This document shows positions 9,549 through 20,770 of a stretch of DNA of 64,000 bases, one piece after another. Made by a program: the position numbers and the translations under genes. Numbering within the stretch: the stretch's first letter is position 1; each line of letters opens with the position of its first letter. The stretch lies in NCBI GenBank assembly GCA_914767885.1, contig CAJZBQ010000011.1:558001-622000 (forward strand). Direction: 5' to 3'. The DNA is from Blepharisma stoltei (taxonomy: Eukaryota; Ciliophora; Heterotrichea; Heterotrichida; Blepharismidae). A model generated the notes under the pieces. That model saw only the letters and a list, made by a program, of their open reading frames with translations, was not told where the DNA came from and ran no database searches.

Positions 9549-11958
9549 ATGGAGTCTACTGGGGATCTCAGCATAGGAGACTTTTACAATTACGACCCTA
9601 AGCTGATGTCAATAGGAGTTACTTCAGAACGCTATACAGACAACAATGTAGTTGAGTACAAAGTTGAGCTTCAATTTGCGAACGTTGAGCATATTGTATA
9701 TCGCAGATACAATCAGTTCAAATCTTTTCACAGCCTTCTTAAGTCAGCCTTTCCTAGACTAGATCTTCCAGCTTTTCCTTCAAAATTCACAATGATCAAC
9801 AAAACAGAACAAAGAAAGCGAGATTTTCACAATTATATGAATGGAATATTTACACTTAAATTTAGCTTCTTTTAGTCTAAAAGTAGCTTTTTTAAGCTAA
9901 AATATTTACTTTGGATTTCCTCTAGGCATGCTCCGCATGCCCTATAAATTAATTAAGAAAAATGGAATAATCGTATTATGTGCAAAATTCCCTCCAATGG
10001 CAAAAACTTCCCTCATGAAAATTGTAGGAGAGTTCCTTGACATAAATGGGCAAGAAAAGAAAACTGAAGAAAGAGTGAAAAGTAGCAAAGACAACATAGT
10101 GGAATCTGCACAAATATTCCCAAGCACAGGACATTATACAGGCGATATTGACGTGATTATTACAGAAGAGGACTGGATTACTTATTATGGCTCTATAATC
10201 AGAAACGACCTTTATCTTTTCCCCAAAGATAAGCCTGGAAGCTATTTTACCACAGTTATCAGCTGTTCTGGGGCTGTCATCAGAGAAAACGAGACTTTAA
10301 ATGTACTGGAAATCCACCATTCTCATCAGAGTAAGCCAATATTATTAAGACCGTCACCTAAGGACTATTCTGAATGAAAAAACCATTTGTTTATTATGGC
10401 ATCGGCTAATCAAGATTCACCTTTGACATCACAGAAAATCACAGTTGCAGGAAGACTTATGGTGAAGGTATGGAGTGGCCAAAATATTAGGGTTAATAAG
10501 CCTGCTTCAAGCTTAGTCAAGTCGCATGTATTTGTGAGGCTTTCGCTGAACCCTTTTTCATTTACAACATCTATATTGCCACAAGGAGATTTGGTGGATT
10601 GGGGACAGACGTTTATAATGCCAATTGTGAATCGTTTTTTTGTATTAAAAATCGAAATTTGTTCGTTTTCATCAGAAGGCTGGCTTAAGCAGCATGCTAA
10701 AGAAGACCTTATTGAAGAGTTTAATATTCCTCTAATTGATATAAATCAATATCCCTACACAAATGGCCCAATTACTTTATATTTCAAAATGCAAGACCCA
10801 AAAAAGAAAAAAGCCTCTATAAGTGAAGACATGCCAGCTTATATTAATGTTGACATTATCCACCAAGCTGATTTTCTTTGCAATTTTTTACCTGTGCCAC
10901 CACATTTTATAGAAGATGAGCCAACCCCTACAAAAGCGACTATGAAACAATTAAAAATTGCTTCCAAAAGATCTAAAAGAGTCAGAATTCTTTATACTCG
11001 ATCATTAAAAAAAATTTATCAAATGTTCTTATGGATTTACCCAAAATTTTCTGCAGTCTGTATGGCTTTATACATTATTTTAGCACTCTTTTTGCCCGGT
11101 CAATACGTTTTGCCATTAATTATGTTGATTTTTTTGAGTTTTATTTTGATTAAAAATCCGAAACTCTCCCCATACTCTAAAAAATTTATTGATATAGTTT
11201 TTTCAGATTCCCAAAGAATCTGCAAACCTCCAAAGATCCAAACTATTAAGGAGACAGAGTTTGACACAAAAAGTGATGTAAGGATTTTTGAAATTGAAAT
11301 AAAAGAAGGAGTTATGGATAAATGGAATAAATTTAAAATTGACCTTGTGGAGCTACAAATTTTATTAATGGAAATCAGCTGTTTTTTAGAAAAAATGAGA
11401 AATTTATTCTTATGGGAAGATCCTCAAAAGTCATCATATTTTTGTATAGGAGTTTTAATGGTAGCTTTTGTGCTTTATTGCATACCGTTTAGAGCTTTAG
11501 TACTTCTTTTAGGAGTTCACCGATTTTTAAAGGGAAAAAAATTCACAAAAAGGCGTATTGAGAATAACACAAAGATCTGTGAAGAAATTTTGAATTCTTT
11601 ATTGTCACAGTATTTGAATAATTATGATTATTACAAAAATTATAAGACTGTCATATGGCCAATTGAATTAGTCACGAATGTGAATTTACAAAAGAAGATT
11701 GTGGAAGGGATACGATCTAGGCTGAGTTTAGATGTAGATATCAAGATTTTTGAGGATTATACATCCCCAGAAGAATTGGCAGAAGCTTTAAGCTCAGTGG
11801 AAATAATGCTGAAGATGAGAGATGCAAAAGGAAATTTGATATATGATCCTAGTAAATTTGAAAAGAAAAATTTCATTGCTGGATTTTTATCCAATATCCC
11901 AAGTGAATATTTCAGATATTACCACCCTAGAGTTACTGGAATCGAAACATGCAATTAA
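9549..11958 (+). CDS. PX-PH-C2 protein with C-terminal multi-pass (MCTP/PRT_C-like) region
   Basis: ATG 9549, stop 11956-11958; a 130-bp IES leaves 759 residues. The PX domain occupies about residues 15-135 ('RRYNQFKSFHSLLKSAFPRLDLPAFPSK', then after the IES 'MNGICAKFPPMAKTSLMKIVGEFLDI'). A PH-like segment follows ('WITYYGSIIRNDLYLFPKDKPG'), then a C2-like segment near 'AGRLMVKVWSGQNIRVNKPASSLVKSHVFVRLSLNP'. The C-terminal third has two pairs of hydrophobic stretches (about residues 430-480 and 560-600) with a cytosolic linker, like the C-terminal region of multiple-C2 transmembrane proteins at ER contact sites. Expected role: phosphoinositide-binding tether or ER shaping protein; this is inferred. 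TGA codes Trp at 'YSEWKN'. Confidence 0.82.
9847..9976. other. IES, 130 bp, repeat TAT
   Basis: TAT at 9847-9849 and 9977-9979. It splits the PX domain; removal gives 'YMNGICAKFPPMAKTSLMKIVGEFLDI', a proper PX C-terminal helix. Inside it is an imperfect inverted repeat (TTTAGCTTCTTTTAG / CTAAAAGTAGC...AAGCTAAA) and an ATATTTAC direct repeat. Confidence 0.8.
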
Positions 11959-12101
11959 TCTATACCCTAGGGAGATAATGTGTACAGATGTATTTGAAAA
12001 ATTGAGGAATTTTATTTATTATAGGTTTTATTATTAATAATTTGTAGAGGTATATATTAACTTCTAAATTTATTTTAATAATAAATACCTTCAATTAAGC
12101 A

Positions 12102-12767
12102 TTAAGCAAATGAAATTGAAGACTGATCATAACAATTTTCAGGATTTTCTTTACGATCTAGAAATTCTTTTGAATTCTTTCTGCCTCTATTCACAATATA
12201 TTTAGCTACAGGCTTGTTCATCTCGATTTTTTCTTGGCTTCTTTCAGTTGTTATATGAGTCAAACTTATTTCACTTATTGTTGTGCTTCTCATGTTTTTA
12301 ACAAAAATTGCTAGTCTCATGTAATTAGTTGAAGTTCTCAGCAGCAATATAAACATTGACAAATATTCTTCCATATCAGCAAGTTTATCATTGAGTTTGA
12401 ACCCAACAACAATTCCTATAATGCTGACAACTGCCACAAAAATATCAATCGCATTTTCATAATCTTTTAAAAAAATTCAAAAACCCTGCATGAAAGCTCT
12501 AAAAAACAGCTCTAGGCTTATAGAGGCAATTAAAATAATTTCTAAAGCTATAAACCATCCTTCAATCGGATACATTCCGAAGTTGAATAGTGTCCAAATC
12601 ACACAAGTAGCTGATAAGATTATCATAATGAAATAAAAAAATTTGCATGCAGGAGAATAGTACAAGCGAGACATCGCAGCTTTATATTGATTTTGGTAGC
12701 CTCCTGGAGATTGAGAAGAAATTGAAATTCTTGGAAAATACTCTTCAGATTGAAAATTCGTTTTCAT
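12102..12767 (-). CDS. Four-TM voltage-sensor-like membrane protein
   Basis: 221 residues, start ATG 12767, stop 12104-12102; one internal TGA is Trp ('FMQGFWIFLKDYENAIDIF'). The four hydrophobic helices look like a voltage-sensor S1-S4 module. S1 is 'FFYFIMIILSATCVIW' and S2 'GWFIALEIILIASISLELFFRAF' with acidic residues. S3 'NAIDIFVAVVSIIGIV' has the usual Asp, and S4 'LLLRTSTNYMRLAIFVKNMR' has spaced Arg/Lys. No pore helices follow; a short basic tail ends the protein. It could be a voltage-sensor-only protein (Hv1/TMEM266 style), but S1 lacks the selectivity Asp of proton channels and the S4 repeat is imperfect. Confidence 0.6.
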
Positions 12768-12976
12768 TTTTTTTGTATTCGTTTAGGCGGATAAGCTGAT
12801 TTTTTAACAGAATCCTATATAGCAATTTAAATAAGTCTTTGTGATTAATTAATAAAGAATAAATCTAAAGTTTCGGGTAATTAAATATATAAAAATTAAA
12901 AAAATATAGAAAATTCAAAATAAAAAAAATTAGGAAAATGATTTATTTGAATATTTATTTTCAATTTACGGCTTCT
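12768..12976. other. Spacer upstream of the voltage-sensor-like gene
   Basis: AT-rich, no feature recognised; it ends at the family A MITE that overlaps the stop codon of the next gene. Confidence 0.5.
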
Positions 12977-13367
12977 TAACTCCCCCCCTCCGTGAGTGAA
13001 CAAAACCATTCGAAAAATCGTCATTTTTTGACCAAAAACCCACCCTCCGTGAGTGAACAAAAATTTTTTTTAATAGAAAAAAATTTAATGGAAAAAAATT
13101 TTGATATATAAGTGATAATTAGTATAATGAAATCTAGAGCTAATTCTGTTTAATTTTAAAACAAATTGCGTTTTAAAACATAAATTTTGCAAATTAAATT
13201 AATATTTGCTTCCCAAATTTTGCAAATTAGGATTTTTTTAAATTTCGAAAAAAAAAAACATTTCTATAAAATTTATATATAAAATTTTTTAAAAAAAAAA
13301 AAAATTAACCCCCCTCCGTGAGTGAACAAAATTTTTTTTGTTCACTCACGGAGGGGGGGGGGGGGAG
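12977..13367 (+). mobile_element. MITE family A, 391 bp, inserted exactly at a stop codon
   Basis: TAA at 12977-12979 and 13368-13370. Very similar to the copy at 1108-1498, same orientation and length. On the minus strand the host gene reads '...ISDKMS' directly into the element ('YSPPPPP'); precise excision creates 'ATG TCT TAA', so the stop codon includes bases of the target duplication. Confidence 0.85.
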
Positions 13368-14691
13368 TAAGACATTTTATCTGAGATCACTGATTTTAGT
13401 GAGTGCAGATGATTAGTTTTGGCTTCCAAAGCAGCAGCTACAGAATTTAATTCTACTCCCAGCACACTCATATCTTCTTTCCCTTCTCTTCCCATCCTTA
13501 GCAAATCTTTATATCTATCATTTAAAATTTTTAAATCATTTTCAAGCATCGAAGCTTCCACAATTTGTGAATCTCCACGCCTTTGTGCAGGGAATGATGA
13601 ATATTTTTCGCCTAAATCTGGTGTGAACTCTTTATTATTTGCAAACACTCGACTATTAGTTTTGCTCATTGTTGGCCTTCTTGACTTATTTTTCTTTCTA
13701 ATAACGGCTAATAATTTTTCATTGATATCAGCGATTTCTTTTACAAAGATTTCTGATTGAGCGCTATATGAATTTTACTTTTGTTCAATAAGCGATGCTT
13801 TATTATCTTCAAGCTCAGTTATTTTAGCTTTCAAATTTGAATTTTCATCTCTTAATTTAATTATTCTTTAATTCTTAAATGCCTACATAAAGAGATTTCA
13901 ATCCTATATAGCATAATTTTTAAATATTTTTTTATTTATATAAAAATATAATATAGTTCATTTTCTATTTTACTTGTGGATTCTTGCCATCTTACAGTTT
14001 CTTTTTCTATATCTCTAGCCTGCTGCTCTGCATAAATTTCTTTTAATTTTTTTTTGTCAGATTTTTGGAATTTAATTTCACTTTGGAGTTTCGTGATGAT
14101 CGCTTTGGCATGGTCAAGCTCCTCCTTTGAAGTTTCTTTTAGTTTCATTCTCTCTTCTTTAAGCTCAACTATTTCTTTTTCTCTTGTTTGTAGTATGGTA
14201 TTTAATTTATGAATTTCGCTATCTTTTAAAGCGCATTCATGCCGAGCATTTTCGAGCTCATGTTCAAGCTGATTTGTTTTAATTTGAAAATTTCTAGAAA
14301 ATTCATCTAAATCCCTTATTTTTTCTTTGATATTATTTTCTTCTATCCAAGCAGCCTTTTGTTTTTCATCAATTGTTTTTAAGAGTTCCTCTTTTTCTTT
14401 TAGATAGCTTGCCTTTAGATTTTCGTTATCCTTTTTTAAGATTTGGTTTTCTTTAAGGAGTTCTGTGGTCTTTTCGTTAAGACCTCTAATGCAATTTGCA
14501 ACAGATCTAGAATAATTCAGCTTTGGGGACTCAAAACCGGAATTTATATTATTGTCTTCTCTGATGCTTCTGCAGCTAATTGACCCTTTTTCTTCTCGGA
14601 TGGGAATGCTAGTTTTAGGATTGTGTATCAGAGGTCGGATTTTGTCCCATGATGACCTGTATCTATCCCTTATAGATTCAGCAAAGTCCAT
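13368..14691 (-). CDS. Long coiled-coil protein (405 aa)
   Basis: ATG at 14691 (MDFAESIRDRYRSSWDKIRPL). One 92-bp IES and one 15-nt intron are removed; the TAA stop forms at the junction left by the family A MITE. The minus-strand stop is completed by bases beyond the element, so the coordinate 13368 is the edge of the repeat. Residues from about 70 to 400 are almost continuous heptad-like coiled coil rich in Glu, Lys and Leu, with no other domain. Typical of ciliate cytoskeletal or basal-body scaffolds, but no specific family is recognised. Confidence 0.75.
13764..13778 (-). other. 15-nt spliceosomal intron
   Basis: Minus strand GTAAAATTCATATAG. It contains an in-frame stop; removal joins 'SLIEQ' to 'NAQSEIFVKEI'. 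GT...AG ends and the exact 15-nt length match heterotrich introns. Confidence 0.85.
13862..13953. other. IES, 92 bp, repeat TA
   Basis: TA at 13862-13863 and 13954-13955. Removal joins 'KIENEL' to 'IKLRDENSNLKAK', continuing the coiled coil. Only the TA is shared, so boundaries rest on the reading frame. Confidence 0.65.
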
Positions 14692-14868
14692 TAAAAACTA
14701 AATCAAATGCTTATCTTTTTTTAGAAATTTAGAAATAAAAATTTGTTGTAGTTAGAAAATAATATTGAGTAATTTGCTTCAGATTCTTATAAAGATTTAA
14801 TTGTGCCGAATTAAGATATTTTTTAGTTTTAGAAGCAGTTTATTAACAATTTTTTAATTATTTAAATA

Positions 14869-17800
14869 ATGGAAGAACAAGGAAGAAACCCAGACGACGG
14901 AAATAGTTGGAAAAAGGATAATTATGGATTAAAATCAAGTGGGAAAGAGCTATTAGTGATGACTGTAGATATTGGAGAAGGAAAACAAGATATTGTTACT
15001 ATATGTGAAAAAGACGATCCAAATCAGCTTGCTCAGGATTTCGCTAGAAAGCACTGCTTAGACTTATCATTCCAGACGTCTCTTGCTTCAATAATAAAAC
15101 AAAATAAAGAAATAATGCAAAGCCCTTCATATAAAAGTACGTCAAAAATTTTAGATTTACCTGAATCCTTCTCCTTATCGCATACCCAAAAAGGAAATAT
15201 TCAAACCGAGCCTGCAAAAAAAGCTTCAATTATTAGCAAGCCTGACCAAAAACTCTCAGCCCAAGTAGACTTTAAAGCTTCAGGCACAAATTCTTATGGG
15301 AAAATTCCTAATAAACTTCAGATAAATTCAGTTAGCCTAAAAGAGCTAAAAATACAGCACCAAAAACTATCCTCAGAGTCAGTAAAATCATTATGTGTTG
15401 GCCTTATGTCTAACACCGTCATCACAAATTTAATTCTCCAATCAAATTCCCTAGGAAATTCTGAATCAATTAGTTATATTTCATCACTTTTGACTACAAA
15501 TCAATGCTTAGAAGTGCTCGATATTTCTCATAACAATATTAATGACGCATCTATACAAAGCTTATGCTTGGTTTTAGCAGACGTTAAGCTGAAAGCGCTG
15601 ATATTAGACCATAATGATATTAAATCTGCTCCTATTTGGCAAGGACTTAATTATGCTGTTTTAGACTGATTTTATAAAAAAATTATATATAGTTACTATT
15701 CTTTTTAAGGAAAAATGTGCTTTGCTTGTCAATTTTTAATAAAATTAAGCCAATTAGTCTTTATAACACATCAATAGAAGAATTTTCAATTAATTTCAAC
15801 CCGTTAAATTTTGAATCTGTGTCAAATATTCTTGATATTTTATTAATAAACAAAAGGCTTAAATGACTTGGAATTATGGGAATTGAGCTGTCTGGGCCTG
15901 CTCCTATTAAAGAAAATCAAAGCGGACAATTATCGACTAGAGAGGCGATTTTATTTAAATTAGCACAAGTATTGAGATATAGCAGCTTGGTGGCTATAGC
16001 AATCGATATAGATCCTTCTGATAGGTTTTCACTAGAAGAATTGGAAAGTACATTGATAAAGCATAATAGGGTGCTAAAACAAATAATATCAAGAAATATT
16101 AATTGGCAAAAATTAGATCCTGGGAGTCCCTTGGTAAGAATTTTGAGGTCACTTAAAGCTAATGCAAGGATAAACCAAAATTATTTTGTACCAGAATATA
16201 TGCAAAATGAATATTTCAATGGAGTTGAAGATTCAGGAAACGCTGAATCCTTATCTATGAGACAAAAATCGCCTGAACACCTTCACAGATCATCATTATC
16301 ATGTGACTCCAAAGACTTTTCATTGCTTACTATTGATGACCCAGGCCTGGAAACAGTCCCAAAAACCCCTCAATTTTCGATTTCCCAAAACAAGTCCCAG
16401 TTCACTGAAAAAGAATCAGACACTTTACTCAATCCAATCCACAGAGACTTCACTCAAAAAAAAGACACAAAGCAAGAAATTGATGACAAATTGACCAACT
16501 CCTTTACTTTAACTGACACAACCCATGAAACGCCTCTAATTGAGTCTCCAAGAGGAGAGGATTCTATTATGGACAACCCTACAATGATGAGCTATTTTCA
16601 TACTTTTATTTCTACCATGGAAAAATTTGAGCAGAAAATAGATATTTTAAGCTCCAAAGTTGAAGTTATTGAGATGAAAGTTTCTAAACAATCCAAAGAA
16701 ATGGCTTCACAAAAAGAAGAATTAATGAAAGCATTGGAAACGGTCTCAGAACAGTCAAGAAAAAATGAAAAAATTATTAAAGAAAGCATAAAAAAAATAA
16801 ATGATAGGGTTTCATATTTAGAAAGAGGGCTTAAAAAAGGAAAAGAAAATGAGCTATGCGAAGATACTGAAAGTAATAGCATTAATAAAGAAATTTATAA
16901 GCTAGAAAATGAACTAGAGCTCGAAGAACACTACTCAAAAATAAAAAACAGCCAAGACAAATGAAAACAAGAAATGAGACAAAGATTAACGATCCTTGAA
17001 AAAAAAGAAAACGAGATTGACTATATTGTAAAAAATATTTCTGAAAAATTCGACAATGAGATAAACCAAAGGCTAAATTATTTTGAAAATAAATTAAGCA
17101 AGGTTTATGATTTTGACAGAGAAAAAGATTCACTTTTTTATTCGATAAATGAATTGGAGCGAAAAATGCAGAAATTAGATGAAAAAGTAGTTCGAGAAGT
17201 TGTACAGATAAAAGAGGTGCTGCCGACTGAAACAGCACTAAGAGTAGAAGATTTAAAAGCTGATTATACAGAATCATCAATAAAGACTACAAAAAACAGG
17301 CAGCCGATCTTAAAAACACCCGAAAAATACAAAATCCAAGAAAATTCTTTTCAAAATTTTACATATAGGTCAAAATCAGTCAGAAAACCTATGAAATTAA
17401 ATACATACCGGCAAGCAAATTCTGCTAGGAAATCATTAGTGGTAAGGAAAATTGATGAGGAAAAAGAAATCAGCGAGTTTAGGCCAGAAATTTCTAGAGA
17501 TTCTCCTATAATGAAAAGAAAAGATTCTGAACCATTAGCAGAATATGTAGAAAAATCAACCCAAAAGGAAGATTTTTCTGAAAAATCAACGCAATCCCCA
17601 GAGAAAATCAATGTAGCCAATTCTTGTGAATTAGCCAGCTACTTCCCAAGTGAAGCAGAAAGTATATTAGTCAATGCAATGCTGGAAAAAGTCAATTTTA
17701 AAAGAAATCCAAATTCTAAACAATGGATAAATAAGCCAAGAAATTTAAGCCCTCAGTCCTCTTCATTTTCTTCAATATCTCAGTCTAGATATAACCATAG

Positions 17801-17915
17801 TAAGCAGCTGAGTTCAAGTGATATTACAGAGTGCGTCCCTAGTGCTGAATTACAAGAAAATTTGAAGCAAAGAGGACTGTTTATTACTGAAAATCATACT
17901 GCTTTTCGGTATTAA
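14869..17915 (+). CDS. LRR plus coiled-coil protein (1000 aa)
   Basis: ATG 14869, stop TAA 17913-17915; a 44-bp IES is removed and 1000 residues remain. Residues about 155-300 hold ribonuclease-inhibitor-type leucine-rich repeats ('NTVITNLILQSNSLGNSESISYISSLL', 'LEVLDISHNNINDASIQSLCLVL'). Regions about 560-800 are coiled coil, and the tail is basic and Ser-rich. The TGA in 'SQDKWKQEMRQ' is Trp and links two long ORFs. LRR-coiled-coil proteins of this type occur in cilia and centrosomes; no exact orthologue is claimed. Confidence 0.8.
15659..15702. other. Very short IES, 44 bp, repeat TTTTA
   Basis: TTTTA at 15659-15663 and 15703-15707. Removal joins 'LNYAVL' to 'RKNVLCLSIFNKIKPISL' in frame within the LRR gene. 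It is the shortest insert in the window. It lacks GT...AG ends and is longer than the 15-nt introns. Confidence 0.72.
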
Positions 17916-18315
17916 TGAGAAAATAATTGTGTGTAATTCTTAAAAATCGTTATTAATATACTTGATTTTGTTTAGCATATGTTTTGAATCATAGCAGACT
18001 TGTTTAAAGAAAATTATGATCAATAAGGGCCTTAAAGTAATTTTATATTTGTTCAATAATGCCAATTACTTCAAGCTACTGAATTTATATTTTAATTTTA
18101 AAAAAATGAATATGGAGAGATAGCCTTAAAAAATATCACTTGATGCATTATGTATTAAAACAAGATGCTAATATATTATCGATAATCAAACACTGTTGCC
18201 CTAATACATATCTTAATGGATTTAATCAAGAGCTTAATATATCAAATAACTTAATTTTTAAAATATCTCTTTTTAAAAAATTAATACACTCCAGTAAAAA
18301 TAATTTTGCAAATTT
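17916..18315. other. Intergenic, nothing recognised
   Basis: About 400 bp of AT-rich DNA between two co-directional genes; no ORF, repeat or RNA seen. Confidence 0.5.
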
Positions 18316-18984
18316 ATGATCCAGAAAAAAGAGCTAGATTTCAAAGTCTACCATCCTCAACTAGAAGCCCAGCCAGGTGAAATAAAACTCGGTCTCCGTC
18401 GTTTTCGAACTCATAAAAACGAAACATCCCCAAGCTTGATCCTTATGGGCTCGATTCCCAAGATTCCTGACAATTTTTCAGAAAAAACTCCTCATTCACG
18501 AAATCTCAGTACAGGAAGAGTTCCGGACTCTTATCCAGAATTTGAAAATGTAGCGACTAAAGACTACAGCTTTCAAAAGCCAATAACGAAAATAAAAAGA
18601 ATTGAGCCTGACCAAAACGGCTTCAACCCTCACTCTAAAGAAAGAAATTTAACAGCTGACCGAGACCCTTATCTTTATAAAAAATCAATGCAAAGGTCAA
18701 TTGGGGAAACTTTCTCTGCAGAAAATAACCGTATAGAAAAATCTGAACAGAGCCCATTGACAAATTTCGATTTTCTTAGGCATCCGACTTTTAGTGGGCC
18801 GAAATTCACAAAAAGAAATCCGAAAATTGTATTGAATAATCCCATTATTGGGTATTCAGGGATAAATTTGCCTGAAAAAGAGAAAAGTATGTCTCCTGGG
18901 AAGAGCAGAGCGATGGCTGATTATGGTAATTTAATGATGAGGAATGGAATAAGGCCATCTGAAAGCTTAAATCTTTCGTATTAA
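18316..18984 (+). CDS. Unrecognised basic, Pro/Ser-rich protein (222 aa)
   Basis: ATG 18316 directly after an AT-rich leader, TAA at 18982-18984, no IES or intron. The product is polar, rich in Lys, Ser, Pro and Asn, with no membrane segment or signal peptide, and is probably mostly disordered. Codon use resembles its neighbours. No family recognised. Confidence 0.7.
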   Translation: MIQKKELDFKVYHPQLEAQPGEIKLGLRRFRTHKNETSPSLILMGSIPKIPDNFSEKTPHSRNLSTGRVPDSYPEFENVATKDYSFQKPITKIKRIEPDQNGFNPHSKERNLTADRDPYLYKKSMQRSIGETFSAENNRIEKSEQSPLTNFDFLRHPTFSGPKFTKRNPKIVLNNPIIGYSGINLPEKEKSMSPGKSRAMADYGNLMMRNGIRPSESLNLSY

Positions 18985-19063
18985 AAAGCCGATAAAATAT
19001 GATAATTAATTACCTAAAGACCTAAGAGTCATTTTTATAATAAAAATCAGATTAAATTAAAAA

Positions 19064-20620
19064 TTATTTTGGTCCTATATATTTTTGAAAAAGCTTGGTA
19101 AAAGTGCTTTCTTTTTCTGGAGATTTACTTGACTCATTCAGGCTAGTCTCAAACTTATTTTTCAGCTTATCCCTGGCTTCTGCAAATTCTTTTAGCACCA
19201 TACTTGTCTGCGCATAATTAGTTTTCATACTCTGAAAAGTCTCATCTTTCAGAGAAGCAATTTTTTGAAGTCTTTCATTATCTTTTTGGGTTTCTCCAAG
19301 CCTTTCAATCAGTCAGTTATTATCTGAATTATATTTTTCTATAATATGTGCAAGAAACCTTGTTTTTATAAGTAAATCGCCTTCTTCGAAATCTTGATAA
19401 ATTCTTGTAAGCTCTTCTTTTATTTGGTTAAATTCAGCGTCCTCATCTGAATTGAATTTTTGATAAATTATATTTAAAATTCCTTTTATATCAGCAAATG
19501 ACCTCATCAGCCTATCATTTATTCGGATTTCATTATCAAGAGACACTTGTAATTCTCTAACTATTTCTGAATGATTTTCTGTGGCGTTTTCTAAATTTTG
19601 TAAAAGTTCGGACTCTCGCTTTATTTGTGATTTTTTATATTCTTCAAATTCGCTGCTATGTGACAATTTCATAGCTCTGATTTCGCTATTTGTCTGGCTT
19701 TCTAGCTCTATTGTGCTTTTTTTATTGGCGATTTTTAGTTTTCTGATTTCGTCTTGTAGGAGAGTTTTGGTTTGGAATAATTCTCTTTCTAAAATATTAA
19801 ATTTTTCGACATAAAGGTCTTTTTCTTCTATTATTTTGCGGATGTCGTTTTCTTTGTAGCCTTGCGATAATAAGAAATTTAGCTTATTTTCAGTCTGTTT
19901 TCTTTCTTTTGTATAAATATCATTTATTGCCTTTAACTTTTCTTCTAAATCTGAATTATCAGACCTTCCTTTTGAATTATTAAAACCGTCACTATTTGTC
20001 TGTGAATTCAAACTCTTTTGCCTGTATTTATCAGCTACCTTACTTATAGTCGAAAAAATTTCAATTTCATAATTAGATATTTTCTGTGAAAATACTGCAA
20101 AGGACCTTTCTGCTTCACTTTCCAATACAAATCATGGATCTCTTTGGCTGCTAATTTCAAGGTCCGCAATTTTTAGCGAAAATTCATCAGGGCTGCTTAG
20201 TGTCATCAATTTTGGTCTAAAAGTGCACTCATCATAGCTTGTTATATTCCCTATCCTTTCCTCAATGTTTTGTAGCAGTTTTATCGAGTTTTCTAAAATT
20301 TGAGAATATTTCGCAATCACATGTCTGAGAGATTCTGCTTTTAATTTATAATTTATATCTCTTATTTCGTCCTCCATAACATTAGGCTTGCCTTGTTGAC
20401 TTTTGCTGTTTGCTCTAGCATAAGCTTCGCTTTGAAAAGCCCAGATTTTTGAAGAGGTATCAGAGATTCCTACCTTTTCAAAAGTTTGGTCTCGAATAAA
20501 TTCGTATTTTTTTACAAGGTCTGGAGGCAAAGTAAATGAAAATAAAATTTCTTCAGCCACTTCTAATAGAATTTTCATGTTTTCAATTTCGAGGGCAAGT
20601 GCTTGATTTTGAGTTTCCAT
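19064..20620 (-). CDS. Coiled-coil protein (518 aa)
   Basis: ATG 20620, TAA 19066-19064. Two in-frame TGA codons ('RDPWFVLES', 'NNWLIERLG') join what would otherwise look like three ORFs, and no insert is needed. Residues about 230-500 are coiled coil with many Glu/Lys; the N-terminal 150 residues are helical without a recognised domain. Probably a cytoskeletal or ciliary structural protein. Confidence 0.78.
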
Positions 20621-20770
20621 ATTTTAATTTAAATTATTTAAAACAGCGGTGAACACTCTGCAATTTAAGGCTATAATTAATTATTTGGAAATTTAGAATC
20701 GTTTTTATATAAATTTTAATAATTAAAATAACGAATTCTATTTAATTATTTGCAATTTATAATTCAGCAT

